This document shows positions 35,918 through 47,650 of a DNA stretch of 64,000 nucleotides, piece by piece. The notes under the pieces are model-generated. The model worked only from the letters and a program-made list of their open reading frames with translations. It ran no database searches and was not told the origin of the DNA. Made by a program: the position numbers and the translations under genes. Each line of letters starts with the position of its first letter. Position 1 is the first letter of the stretch. The DNA is taken from the NCBI GenBank assembly GCA_944474755.1, contig OX104115.1:33181080-33245079 (forward strand). Direction: 5' to 3'. This DNA comes from Limnoperna fortunei. Its lineage: Eukaryota; Mollusca; Bivalvia; Mytilida; Modiolidae.

Positions 35918-36113
35918 TCGTTGAATGTAATTATAATATGTTGATATGTTTTAACGTTTAACTGAAGTTAATGTGATGTTAACCTGATTTATTATTAAAA
36001 GAATTGACCAATGTCATCTTTTTTATCGCCCAATTTGATAGGGTGGTTGTGTATGGTAGGTTTAAACAAAATTCAAGTGCCAAGGACTGTTCAATTTGCA
36101 GTCAAATACTTAC

Positions 36114-36119
36114 AATAAA
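36114..36119 (+). promoter_or_regulatory. Candidate polyadenylation signal of the polycystin gene
   Basis: AATAAA lies about 200 bp past the stop codon. A weaker ATTAAA is near 35993. Either could end the 3' UTR. Confidence 0.4.
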
Positions 36120-37105
36120 ACGTAAATCTTTATAATATCTAAGCTGTTTTACAGTTATTAAACTCTTTATACGATACTGGTGGGTGTTCCGGAATACATA
36201 ATTAATATAATTAAAATTATCATGTCCAATAAAGGTAGTCGAATAATGTTTTGCTTTTTTCTGCTCGCTTTCTAAGATATATAGTTTTCTGTTCTGGTTC
36301 ACGACGTGTTGTCAAATATAAAGATTTCTTTGTGACGTCAGTCTATAACTAGAATACGCGCTAAAAATTTCAAGTAAGATGTCGTATAGAAGTGTATTGT
36401 TTCAAACAGTGTAAACTGTATTTTAGGGTTGCAGGATAAAAACATTATTCAGATAACCTCAGAAAATATTAAGTTTATTTGTACTTGCCGTGAAAAAGGG
36501 TGGGAAATGCTCGAATGAGCCTCTCATTCTTTATGTTTCTAAGGTTCGTACAAATAAATTTAATATTTTGTGGCAATGTATGAATATTGTATATTTACTG
36601 ATAAATATGTGAATTTTATTATAAAATCGTATCAGTTTACTTTATCCATGGATTCTACCTTTTTGTCGTGCACTTCGTTTGGTAGCTATTGCTAATGCCT
36701 AAAAGATTCATAGTGAAATGAACATAATGAGAACACCCCTTTGTTCTACAACATGTAATAACATTTGTTAAGCTCCCGCAAGGTGGATTCTTTATAAATT
36801 GCTTTTATCATCAATTGTAATAGTCATTGTCTAAAAAAAATAAAGTTACAAAATATAGTCCGAGAACCATATGTCGGCCAACTTTGTTTAGACCTTGCTG
36901 GGACATTGATTATACATAAAGCAGAAAATTCCAAGAAATCGTCAAAATTGCGAATCGATTAATTGATTGATTGATACATTCGAAAAAGATGGAACAAAGG
37001 AAAAAAATGTTCACTGTAACTACAATATCTGGTATTGGTACATATATGGGAAGAAAATGTAGCCTTTAGTACCAGCTACATCTAGCCTACTCTTATTGAC
37101 ATCTA

Positions 37106-37290
37106 CAAAAGGGTTCTTTATCGTGCAAGGACCGTGACACTCTCGAAATACGTTCTCCACTGTGTTCCAGCCTGTCGTATTATGACCTGATAACCCCCAC
37201 CAAAGAAAGAGCATATTTTATCCGCCACCTGTGGACGCGCTGGTAGCTCTGGGTCAAGCACAGTTAACCCTCAAAGTATGGTCCCATTAA
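37106..37290 (+). repeat. Dispersed repeat R2, copy 2
   Basis: Reads ttctttatcgtgcaaggacc ... ccaccaaagaaagagc ... gtggacgcgctggtagctct ... caaagtatggtccc. Same family as 4786-4935 and 37985-38180. Confidence 0.6.
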
Positions 37291-37984
37291 ATTAATGTAG
37301 AACGAGAAAAACGTGGGTAGAATGTTTTTCCGTTCCTTCGTATGGTAGTAATACCTTGAATTTGTAGGCATCGGCTAAATTAGAGCTATTGTGATGGGTA
37401 TTACATAATAGATTTTTACAATGGGTTGTCGAAAATTTAAGTCTTAATAAGAAAGATACTTATGGGCTTTTCAATGCGCATGAATTGCATTCTATGACTT
37501 TGAAAGTTAATTACGAAGACATTTTATCTGAAAATATGAAAATATGGTAATCTAAAAGCATATGGCATTATAATAACGTGGGGGTATTAATCCCTATAAT
37601 ATGCCCCGCACTAACTCATGTTAAATGTGTCTGTATTCAGCGAACTGTTTATCCCCTCATTAATTTTTCCCATGCATATTGACTGTTTGATTTAATTCAA
37701 ATTGTTGCGGCATAACAAGGGTTTTTATTGCAACTGATTCGATATGAAGCATATTGTTCTTAGAGTGAATTTCAAGGCTCGGCAACTCTTATATGATCAA
37801 TTGATTGATTAATTCGTGGCGTCCAGCGCTCAATATTTCAGCTATTTTCAAGAGAAGTTAGAATACAAACGGAATCAGGAAGTACCAATAGAAACAAAAT
37901 TGTAGCTGACAATAAAATAAAATATTTGAAAGTGACTGAGACTTTATCATTTTAGCAGCTACATTGAGGTACCTTAACAAACTC

Positions 37985-38180
37985 TATAAAAGTGGACTGT
38001 ATCGTGCAAACAACGGGACGATTTACAAACAAATTACCCACTAGGGTCCACTTTCAGGCTTTCCGTATTATAACTCAAAACCAACTTCTGCCTAACGAGA
38101 CGTCCTCCAGTATTGGTCAAATGTAGACGCGATGGGCAGCTCTGTTGGACGAGCACTGGCCAGCCTCCCAGTACGGTCAA
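37985..38180 (+). repeat. Dispersed repeat R2, copy 3
   Basis: Contains gactgtatcgtgcaaacaac, tccgtattataactcaaaac, gtagacgcgatgggcagctc and cccagtacggtc, collinear with the copy at 37106. Confidence 0.6.
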
Positions 38181-38744
38181 ACAATTTCAAATAAAACATG
38201 TCAACCCCGTGGCTAAAACTGTAGCGGATTTCAAGCTGTGCCACCAATGTCTTACTATCTTTTGTGATTTTGTGATTAAAACTTATCAAACTTACACACA
38301 ATTATTATATTTTATTTTATTCCAGAAATATTCGTTTCCCGATACATTAAAATACCTCATACTATTTTTTATTAAGTAAAGTTTGATGTATCTTCAGAGA
38401 CATTTTGTCACGACGTGACGTTAAAGTAACAGCGATCTTTTAATGTAGTCGAAATGTCAAAATATCCATATGTATGGCGACTTTTGTTTGTATCTGCTAG
38501 ATATTTGTATGAACTAACTTGTGTTATAAACTTACAAATAACTTTTAAAAATTTTTAAGTGTGTGCTCATGTTTGCACAATAATATTTGCGAAGAAAAGT
38601 GTTACACCGATTGCAACAGACAAATAGCTGAAACATTTTAGATTTTATTAATTTTACAGATTATAAATTTTTTGAAGGCTGATAATTTCCAAAATCTAGA
38701 TGTTATGAATACTAAAACTAGAAACAGTGGCTTGATTTAATATT

Positions 38745-38961
38745 GTTTGTTTGAATACTGTTTAACACCACTTTCAGCAATTTTTCAGCTATATCATGAC
38801 GTCCAGGTTTATTGCAGGAGAGAGCCGGAATACACAGAGAAACCCTTGACCTTCAGTTGGAAAACTGGCAATCCTTGTCCTTGCCAACAGTGAGGCTCGA
38901 ACCCGCAATCTCAATGTTGACAGACGACGTGATCAATAGTAGACGAACTACCTTAACCACT
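38745..38961 (-). mobile_element. tRNA-derived SINE, nearly full length, minus strand
   Basis: On the minus strand it begins tggttaaggtagttcgtcta (box A region), then attgcgggttcgagcctcac (box B), gacaaggattgccagttttc and gctgaaagtggtgttaaac. Only the first few bases of the head are missing compared with 56340-56609. Confidence 0.85.
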
Positions 38962-39554
38962 TTAATTAAATATAAAGTTTTATGTACATGATGGATAATA
39001 TAAATATGAAACGTGACCATTAGTGCATCTTGGACAGGTTTCCGCGTTTTCTATATTTTGTTATTACCTTCGTCTATGTACCGATATATGTATATTCTCA
39101 TATATAAAAACAATCTGCAATCGATCAATTAATCAATATCATTTGTAAGAAGTAAATAATACAGTATAACAAAGGGTTTGTGTTTATTTACGGCAATTAT
39201 ACAGGCAGTATTCACAACATATCTACAAACTTAAAAAATATAATTTTCTATGGAATACAAAAAGTAGGTATAATTTCTTTTTCCAACCTTTGAAAGAGAA
39301 TAAATACGGATTCATGTAACAGTCCAGACATAAATATAACACCGAATCAGTGATTGCATGCTGAGTATTTTAAAAAGTTTAAGATACAGTTCTTTAAAAC
39401 ATGTGCCTTTGAGAATACTTCAAACTGAAAAACACTAACTGCAACAAATTAATATTCCTTAGAGTATTAACGTTTTTGTTATAATACTATAAAAATATAT
39501 TTTTAAAATGAATACAATAAATTGTTGATTATAGTGGTATAATACTAGACAACA

Positions 39555-39850
39555 TTATGACTTGAGCTGCAGAAAAAAATTGGCCATCAAGGCAGACCAC
39601 AGAGTCAACTTTGTTCTAGAAACAACAACAGCAGCCCCACTATTGGCTACGCCGCCCACATCGGCACATAGACGCCCATCTATTTTGCCAATTTCTAATT
39701 CGCTTACAAAACCTTCTCTTCGTATAACATCTAAAATTCGTTTCGTAATTCCTTGTTGTTCATCTATCACGAATTTGTCTGTACTGCAACCACCTGCTGT
39801 AGCTTGAGGAAAGCTGAAACAGCCCCTCATGTGCAAATAGACTTGCTCTT
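39555..39850 (-). CDS. Ly6-like gene A, last exon (GPI signal)
   Basis: The acceptor ttttccgacttcag ends at 39851 and the stop taa is at 39557-39555. Two bases complete a Glu codon, then 97 codons. Product: EQVYLHMRGCFSFPQATAGG, Cys-Ser-Thr-Asp-Lys, FVIDEQQGITK, a helix and KIDGRLCADVGGVANSGAA, then a hydrophobic end (LWSALMANFFLQL). The Ser-Gly-Ala region would suit a GPI attachment site. It aligns along its length with 61978-62252. Confidence 0.8.
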
Positions 39851-42800
39851 CTGAAGTCGGAAAAAAAGTTAATGAGTTACTTATACACGAACAGGTGAAT
39901 TGATCGCTACCAAAGGATATTTGCTGGTCATTTTCATCAGTAGTCAAATAATCAAATAAATATAAAATATAGGTCAATGCTCTTATTTAAACATAACTTG
40001 ATAATTATAGCGAGATTGATTTACACTGAATTGTCAGGGTATTGACAAGCTTTGTCTCAAAATAATTCAATATATTTTATCAGTTTGCTTTTTAACATGA
40101 GTTAATGAAATTGTGAAAAAGCTAGGGTTTAATAAGTTAAAAAAGATAGATAGAAGTTCTGTGGAGGATAACAAAAACATCAAATGTATTCAGCTAGCAT
40201 CCTACAATTAAAATTAAAAAGAGCCATTCCTTTAATCGACACGAAAGATACAAAACAAATAAGGCGCGTTTTCATATATCATAAAAAATAGGGCAATAAC
40301 TAAACAAGCATGGAAAACGAAATCGAAAACAAAAAAAGAACTTTGATTAACAAACTGTTCAGAGTACGAAATGTATGGTCTAAATGAGATCTTAACATCA
40401 AGCAAAATTACATTTAACTTTAATTAAGAACTAACCAACTTTTCCGAGAAGTAACAAAGTGGCCGAAACTTTCATATTTCCAACTAAACTTCCGCAGCGG
40501 TTTGCATGTCCATCTTTTGAAGCATCGATACATGGTTCTATTATAATCTTGCGTGATGTATCAGCAGTTTGTGCGTTTGCACATTCGGGTGTCCGATATA
40601 GGTCTTGATAGGCTAGTATTAAGGGATTGTCGATTTTGACATCAACACATTGTAAACAGCCCAAACCTGAAAGTTATAAATTATGTATAAAATCCTCCAG
40701 ACAAAGATCACAGATAACTAAATAATAATGCTACAGATGAACTGTTGACTATGGAATCATTTCAATGTAGCCACTCCAACCCTCAAGAAAAATAATAAAA
40801 TAGTTAAATAAGGTTCTATACGTTACAAGTCAATAAATTATATCCTACCAGTACTATCTACACATCTATAATTATACAACCAACAGTAGCTTGAATTTAT
40901 ATTTCCTTCTTTTGATCCATAATAGAAATAAAAAACATGTTCATGTTCACAGGAAGTGAAAATCTTTAAATGAATAAATCAGCTGTTTTCTTATATACAA
41001 ATGTAAACCTTTACAATTTGTGCTTAATTCCGCAAATAAACATACTTGACTCTAGTCTAGGACAATAATTAAGCATAAACACAGAAATATGTGTATGCCA
41101 TACTTTGCATAAACAAATGCTTTCAAATTGATCAGTGTCCACTATCTTAATTGTTTATCACCTTTCATCTTGGATTTGTTTGGAACCTTTTAACGGTTAT
41201 TGGTTGCACATATACGTAACACTTCCAAACTTGTCCTTTACCTAAACGTTTCTGATCCGAACGAATGTGTCTGATTGTCGTCAATCGTGTCCGTCCAACT
41301 CTATTTCACATAAACATGTCCGATTAGTATCGCGGAAACTTTCCTTTTATCTCGTGTACCCTCAAACGTGTCTAATTTGCCTAATCATAATTGCCAACCG
41401 TCCTGTTCACTTAAATATACAATATTCTTACATTGCCAGAAAATATATGTTTTTATTTATACGAGCCTTAAAAACTAGTTGAAATGCGAGGCCTTGCAAG
41501 TAAAAATAAACTTTATATTTTCTAACAATGTACATTTTTATCCTGCAACCATTAAACATATCGTAGACTAAAAATGAACCTTAAAGCAGTGTACTTTTAG
41601 CCGATGTCTGACTTAAAATTTTCGTCGCGAATTCTGGTGATACCAATACGTCAAACAATTATAGTATTCCACAATCGTAAACTAGTACATATATAATGCT
41701 AAATATCATAAAAGTGAGGACAATGGTACCAGAAGACTATTCACTGCCGAAAAAAGCAACAATTTATTCGGCTCCCTTTATTGTACAGCAAATGTAATGA
41801 TTGCAAGATAAAAAGTGTATTGTTTTGATTTTTGTACAATACTTTGATATTTTCATTTTATCTTGTCATACTCTTATTTATTTTGATAGGTTACCCGCTT
41901 TCACTAAAGGTTTTTACACTAGTTTAAATGAAAGAAGTTGATATAAAAATTCTCGACTTGTTTTTCTTTACTATAAAACATTTTTTTCATTCATGGGCTT
42001 ATTGAGAATATTTATGTCACTGATTGTCTACGCTTGTCCTCAACCGTTCCATTTATTGCTGTCCTTTTCAAAGAGGGCGGTATTGATGTCATAGAGATTG
42101 TCAGAGACCAATGACGTCACAAGAAAAAAGGTCACGTTTGGTCGCACTGGGTTAACGTCATGGAAATCGGGCACGCTTTGGCGTGTAACCGTACTGGACT
42201 CGTTAAGGCGTCGGATAGACACGTATGGACACGTTTGTGAGTAGTCAATATGGATTGCTTAAAAAACGACCCTATGTTGGACCCAGGGCGAATAGGCCCA
42301 CAACCGACTCAGATCTAGAAAGGATGCTACTGACAGAAGCAACACTTACAGTGTGTTGCATCCTATATCGATGACAGGACAGGATTTCAGATAAACGAAT
42401 AAACGGCCCTGATACTTACTAATAATCTACTGACAATGGTAAGTCAAGTTAGAAATGACTTGATCAATCGGAATGTCAGGTCTTGCACTTTTGCAATGTT
42501 AATGTTAATGTTGTAAATTATAATTATTTTTTGTTATGTTGTATTTTATTTCAAACTGTTCTTATGAAACTTGTTTCGCCATTTCGTACACTGCTTCCTA
42601 ATAGAATTAGCAATAAAGGTAGTGGATGAAGGTGAAAGGCTTCCTGTCCGTTTTAGAGTCGTGTGTTGCGACCTGTTTTTTTGGTAAAGGACGGCATGCT
42701 GGTAGTTTAAGACGCTACTTTGGTCTTTAATTCAACCAGATGACTGTTGATTCATTAAATCTGAACACCTTTTTGCTGAAATTCAACACACCCACTGTCC

Positions 42801-44381
42801 ATCAATCAATACCACTCTGTTAAAGAGACTTCATTATTATGAAGATCTCATTTCAAACAAGAAATTAAAATGAGAAAATTTACAAAAAGTGTCCATTTAG
42901 ATATGTTCAACACTTTAACCCAAAGCTCTATTAATGTTTCTGATTGGCAACAAAGCCAATTATAACTTGCAGGCTGTTGTCTAGTGGTTATAAAATGTTT
43001 TGTTATTAATCTAATATGTCAGCGTCGGACAAAATACAAAATATATTGAGCGACACATGTACAGGTCTCATGTATCAAAATAACTTTAAACAATATGCAA
43101 AGCAATTTGCACACCTTCATATATTTCATAAAATAAAGGTTTAGTCAGTTAAATTAATCTATACAAATTACATATTAAGCACGTATTTCTTACTAATTCA
43201 AGAAATGTGTTGTCAACCTAACGGAAAAATATTCAAGATTATTTAAACATCTAAAACAGAGAAGGGTAGTCTGAATTAATGCAAGGACAAATCTTCATCA
43301 GTTCACTGTTATATTAAATAGCAAAATTCATTTTATCGTAATATGAAAAAAAAAATAGTAGAAACCTTGCCTTTACTTCTATTACTCTGTTTGGTTTCAG
43401 TATCTATCACACCTTTAGCCAGCTTTGATAATTTGTTCAATTTATCTAAAGCGTGTTGAAAACCTACAAAATTGCAAAATATTTTTTTATTAAAAATAAT
43501 TATTGCGATATTACAAATAGTGTTCATGGTTGAATGATTTTAAAGATAATTGAATTAATTAATAAATATCAATGAAATTTCATTTTCCAAAAAGTGACAA
43601 CTTTGATGAAAAATTAAAGAGCTTTTTATGAGCAACTGATTAAATTTATCCGTCTAAAATTGTAATGAATATCCTTTGTTTTCATACACAGATTTTGCTA
43701 TTCTTTGCTGAAGGCTTTTTGGGTGGTTCTTGAATCAATGACAAGGCTCGGCAGTCTAAACAAAGATGGCACATGCTTTACGCTTCAACGTTACTGCATA
43801 GATTATGCAAGGTATTTTGTATGAACTCATATGCAGAATATTAAATTATACATAGTTAAATTTATGTATTCAGTAAGCATAAGCACTTATATTTTAGTAC
43901 TTCGGGAGATAAGCCATCATATAAGGGACAATAAATTTTATATTTCAAAGATCTAAAATAGAAAAGGAAACAAGTGCTTGCTTTGTCTAATGTTATTAAA
44001 GGTAAAAAAAATCTCCACTGTTCGAGTAATATTGAACACACGTCTTTATACTATCATATATAATATTTAATAGATTAGTAGAAATGTTGCATTTACTTTC
44101 ACTACTTTGTTCGGTTCCACTATCTAGCACACCTTTAGCCATTTCTGTTCCAGTATTTAGCACACCTTTAGCCAATTCGGTTCCACTATCTAGCACACCT
44201 TTAGCCATTTCGGTTCCAGTATTTAGCACACCTTTAGCCGATTCGGTTCCAGTGTCTAGCACACCTTTAGCCATTTCTGTTCCTGCATTCATCACACTTT
44301 TAGTCAGTTCGGTTCCACTATCTAGCACACCTTTAGCAACTTTTGATAACTTGTCCAATCCACCAAAAGCGTTTAGAAAAT
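39555..44381 (-). CDS. Ly6/uPAR-like GPI-anchored protein gene (copy A), exons on the minus strand
   Basis: Minus-strand order: repeat exons 44381-44097 and 43463-43377, then Ly6-like exons 40666-40436 and 39850-39555. All are joined in phase 1. The Ly6-like part has eight cysteines (CLQC start, TPEC, EPC, NRC, RGC, GGC, RLC) and a hydrophobic C-terminus typical of a GPI-anchor signal. This is the style of invertebrate Ly6/quiver-like small surface proteins. Whether the amphipathic repeat exons truly belong to the same transcript is uncertain; they fit by phase and strand only. A signal-peptide exon was not found. The paralogue is at 61978-63165. Confidence 0.55.
40436..40666 (-). CDS. Ly6-like gene A, cysteine-rich exon
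   Basis: The acceptor ataactttcag precedes 40666; the donor gttg|gttagt follows 40436. Two bases, 76 codons, one base (phase 1 to 1). Product begins LGCLQCVDVKIDNP and contains LYRTPECANAQTAD, IEPCIDASKDGHANRCGSLV and VSATLLLLGKV. The same cysteine spacing and the YRTPxCA and NRCGxLVG boxes occur in 62911-63165. Confidence 0.8.
40849..40963 (-). CDS. Possible exon upstream of the Ly6-like exon (copy A)
   Basis: Between an acceptor (cattcatttaaag) and a donor (actg|gtagga) lies an open 38-codon frame with three cysteines: IFTSCEHEHVFYFYYGSKEG then NINSSYCWLYNYRCVDST. Its end phase fits the next exon (Gly split codon) but its phase-0 start does not fit the repeat exons upstream. It could be an alternative exon or a chance frame. 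Confidence 0.25.
40964..43376 (-). other. Intron or spacer of gene A
   Basis: 2.4 kb of AT-rich DNA. I found no signal-peptide exon on the minus strand by eye. The short frame at 42040-42222 has no recognisable character. A cluster of hairpin-like words (aacacttacagtgtgttgca) is near 42340. Confidence 0.5.
43377..43463 (-). CDS. Short amphipathic-repeat exon (paralogue of 44097-44381)
   Basis: The acceptor caattttgtag precedes 43463; the donor agaa|gtaaag follows 43377. Two bases, 28 codons, one base. Product FQHALDKLNKLSKLAKGVID then TETKQSNR. It matches the start and end of the long repeat exon but has a single repeat unit, so the two arose by exon duplication with unit gain or loss. Confidence 0.6.
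44097..44381 (-). CDS. Amphipathic 11-residue repeat exon (perilipin-4/synuclein-like)
   Basis: The acceptor taatacttttgtag precedes 44381; the donor gaaa|gtaaat follows 44097. Two bases, 94 codons, one base. After FLNAFGGLDKLSKVA come seven 11-residue units of the form AKGVLDSGTEM, with Lys, Thr/Ser, Gly and small or aliphatic residues in fixed places. Such 11-mers form an extended amphipathic helix in perilipins, synucleins and LEA proteins. Paired polar and aliphatic faces without bulky aromatics are typical of perilipin-4. The plus-strand open frame here is its antisense shadow. Confidence 0.65.
44104..44334 (-). repeat. 33-bp coding minisatellite, seven units
   Basis: Each unit is close to ggctaaaggtgtgctaga plus a glycine-threonine-glutamate part. 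Alternate units (agatagtggaaccga and aatactggaacagaa types) alternate, suggesting expansion by 66-bp pairs. Confidence 0.95.
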
Positions 44382-44848
44382 CTACAAAAGTATTACATAA
44401 TGTTTTATCAAGAAAACAGTAGATTATCCGATTCAATTGAATTCTCTTTTTCTTTTGTACAGTTTTTGCAACGTATGTATAATTCTTGCATCAATTATAA
44501 GGTTTATTATTTTTAATGAAGGATGATTCTGTTTTTGAACTCATTGAACATGTTGATCACACATAAGATTGAGTATGTTTCAACTCTTTAATGGTAATAA
44601 ATAACAAATCGTTCGCGCAACACAAAGTTTAAACGTTGATGCTTATTGCTATACTTATGTATATGTTCTTTAAATGTTATGCTTTTTTACATCAAATATA
44701 TAATAATTACACTGTAGTCGTTTGTATAAATTTTTATGTGTTTACTTTTAAGCCACGTGAAAGAATTTATAAAATATACTATCATCAGGCAAATCTTAAT
44801 CAAAAACATACTAGAACATTCAGTAATCTACAAAATACTGAACATTTG

Positions 44849-45478
44849 CTTTATGGAATGCCATCGGGTTCAAATATCATAATGCTTCATTCATTATTCT
44901 TCATCCTGCGTTTATCATTCGTCATGCTTAATTCATTATTCTTCATCCTTAATTCATCATTCTTTATCATTCATTCACCATTCGTCATGCTTAATTCATT
45001 ATTCTTCATCCACAATTCATCTTTTGTCATGCTTAATTCATTATTATTAATTCTATATTCTTAGTTCTATATTATTTATTGGTAAGTCTTTATTCTTTAT
45101 TGTAAATTCGTTATCCCATATTATAAATTCATAATTCCTATTTTCACATTTCTTTCTTCTTTCGTTGATATTTGTATTTCTTACTAAAAAAATACTAGTT
45201 TAGAATAAGCATTTTGAATGAAAAAATATTGAACAAAGCATAAAGAAGTAAGAATAAAGCATTTCGAATATTGAATGAACGATTAACCACATAGAACGAA
45301 CAATGCAGAATTTACGACGAATAATGACCTACTACGAATAATGATCAACTACAAATAATGACCTACTACTACGCATAATGATCAACTACTAGGCGTAATG
45401 ATCATCTACAAATGACAAACTACTACAAATAACCAACTACGAATAATGACAACATTTCTCGCACTACATCCAAGTGCA
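44849..45478 (+). repeat. Interspersed repeat R5 (copy 1)
   Basis: Starts tatggaatgccatcgggttc, continues with a degenerate run of ttcattattcttcatc and catgcttaattc words, and ends acatttctcgcactacatcc. The reverse complement of the same order is at 52641-53124. It may be one element with an internal simple-repeat core. Confidence 0.8.
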
Positions 45479-45867
45479 TCCAAGCGTTTAATTGTCGTTC
45501 ATCGGAATGTTTTACTCTCTCAATATCCAAGACGCATTTTCAGAATAAGATGAAGGAAGCCAATCGGATATCGATAGAAAGTGCAGACATTTTACTTGCA
45601 AGGTATGTACTTTAATTCTATACATCAGTAAGACTATATCTTTAAATTAAATCTAATAAATTAAATATTGGAACGATGAAGAAATAGCTGTGGGAAGCAG
45701 ACAGGATCCCCTTTTGTATTCTCTCCTTGTAAGAAATCTTTTATAAGTCTATTTTGCTCTTTGTTTTATTCATTTCTAACGAAATAAAAAAACTTTCAAC
45801 GAAAATACTATGTTTCTGACATTCGACAGGCAAATCGTTTTTTTTCTTTTTTGTTTTATTGTGGGGT

Positions 45868-45882
45868 GGGGGGGGGGGGGGG
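45868..45882 (+). repeat. G15 homopolymer
   Basis: Fifteen consecutive G residues after gtggggt; probably length-variable. Confidence 0.9.
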
Positions 45883-46169
45883 CAGTGGGTGTCAAAATAT
45901 TTTTCAGTATTTTTTCCTATAACAAAGTCTTTTAAGCAAAACTTTGCATTTAAACCATTAATAAATTAATGGAGTATTATATCCTATAGGCATACATTTC
46001 ATTATTATTTGTAATTTTATCAATTTTAGGAAATTAAGAGTTAATAATGAAAGACATTTTAATTCAAGGTGATACAGGGTAACAATGTAGTATGCACTGC
46101 AATGGAACTTTTAATGCTTATCTGAAGACAGCTTGTTTGTATTATTCACAGGTACATGAATGGGCTCAC

Positions 46170-46574
46170 TTATAGTCAAAATACCTGTCATTAATTTTCT
46201 AACTATTGTTCAATCAATTTCAAAAATAGATAACAGCTGTTTAGAAAACTGCTTCAACCTGTTTGCTTTAAAGCTCCTAATCAGAAAGGGCTGGACATTT
46301 AAATTGCAGCTATTCAGGCATGACTCAGTTAACTTTAAATTTCTAATCTGGAAGATATTGTCATAGGGTATAATGTAGTTGAAACTTGAGTTAGAGGTTT
46401 AAAGTTACCTGAGTCACACATGAGTAGCTGCAATTTAAATGTCCAAGCTTTCACTGATGAAGAGCTTTACAGAAAACAGAATGAAGCAGTTTTCTGAACA
46501 GCTGTTATCTGAATTAAGAATATTTTGACCAATAGGTTAAAAATACCTGACAGGTCGTTGCATTTTGACTATAA
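46170..46574. mobile_element. Foldback transposon with arms of about 190 bp
   Basis: Outer ends are ttatagtcaaaatacctgtc and gcattttgactataa. The arms share gataacagctgttt and agaaaactgctt, and the inner pair is ggacatttaaattgcagcta and its complement. No transposase. One arm recurs alone at 53283-53412. Confidence 0.85.
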
Positions 46575-46894
46575 TAGTCTAATACACAAATGACGTATTG
46601 ATGACGTACACTTAAGCAGTTGTAAATAATCGTTTTCATTACTGTTTTGAGAAGGTATGGTATAAATACTTTTCATTTACTGATTACATTAGTGTTACTG
46701 TTTTGTTCAGTTTATTCATATAGTGTATATAATAATTATACATGGTATGACATGCGTATTGTAGTGTGACAGAAATGCATAATATATAATATTTTCAACC
46801 CACTTAGTTTTATCAATTATTTTACTCCCATATAAAGTTGTATATATCTATTTACATGTATCATATATTTAAGAACAGATATGTTTAGTTATGC

Positions 46895-47650
46895 ATAAGG
46901 ATACTAATAGAGGTTTTAGAACCGCATTGCCTGGGGATTCCTCCATGGCAGATATGGATTTCCTATTTATCTAAAATTAAGTATCTGTTTTGTCAAAATC
47001 TGAAAATTTAGCGATTGATACAATCTGTGTGATACCAAACATTGTATCATCTATATAGGTGATACAAGATGTACTTTTGTTGGAACTACTTGACGTCACA
47101 ATGAATAGTATATTCAATGACTCGTTGAATTACTCTCATTCTATGAATGACATATGACATCATAATACGTGTGACATTGGGGACTCTATTGTATAAACCA
47201 ATGGTTCGTTGAATGCTAAATTTAAATTTTTAAACATTCACTTTTGTTTTGCTTTTTTTATACGTTGTTATTTTAGATAAACATATTACATAAGTTTAAG
47301 TGTAGGTACAAATACCTGTATCACGTCTCGACAGTTGCATACATTCCGCATCACAACTCGACCCTGTGCGTCTCGTAATAACTGTTTCGACGTGATACAG
47401 GTAGTTGTACGTACACATAATGTATATAATATAATGAATATAATGTGTATATATTTGTAATGGAGATCCATATCTGCCCTAGGCATGCAAGGCAAGATAT
47501 GGATTTATTTGAAACTTGCAATTTAAAGTATTTGATAAAATGTTATGATTTGGCGATTTCCATATCACATCCCCTATCAACACTCAACCCATATCTACCC
47601 TCGTGGCCTAAAGGCCCTCAGCTAAATATGGAGGTCTCAGAATGATAAGG
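46895..47650 (+). repeat. Dispersed repeat P, split by another element
   Basis: The left part (46895-46960) has atagaggttttagaaccgc and gcagatatggatttcc. The right part (47440-47650) has gatccatatctgccctaggc, gcaagatatggatttatttg and cccatatctaccct. The same blocks occur in order at 48481-48770 and, inverted, at 61325-61610. The middle is a B element. Confidence 0.65.
46965..47415 (-). repeat. B element, minus strand, inside repeat P
   Basis: Reading the minus strand it opens with caactacctgtatcacgtcg. It then passes tgacgtca and acgtattatgatgt-like blocks and ends with cagattttgacaaaacag. This is the order of the copy at 60164-60590. Confidence 0.6.

Larger units (their letters stand above)
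35918..39554. other. Intergenic spacer between convergent genes
   Basis: The polycystin gene ends from the left and the Ly6-like gene ends from the right. The spacer has two R2 repeats, one minus-strand SINE and otherwise nothing I can name. Short ORFs at 36102-36302, 37020-37214 and 38092-38379 overlap repeats or lack any coding character. Confidence 0.65.

Noticed and set aside
44084..44422. Plus-strand ORF with Ser-Thr-Pro-Leu repeats
   Set aside because: Antisense of the 11-residue repeat exon; the splice sites and the paralogous exon support the minus strand.
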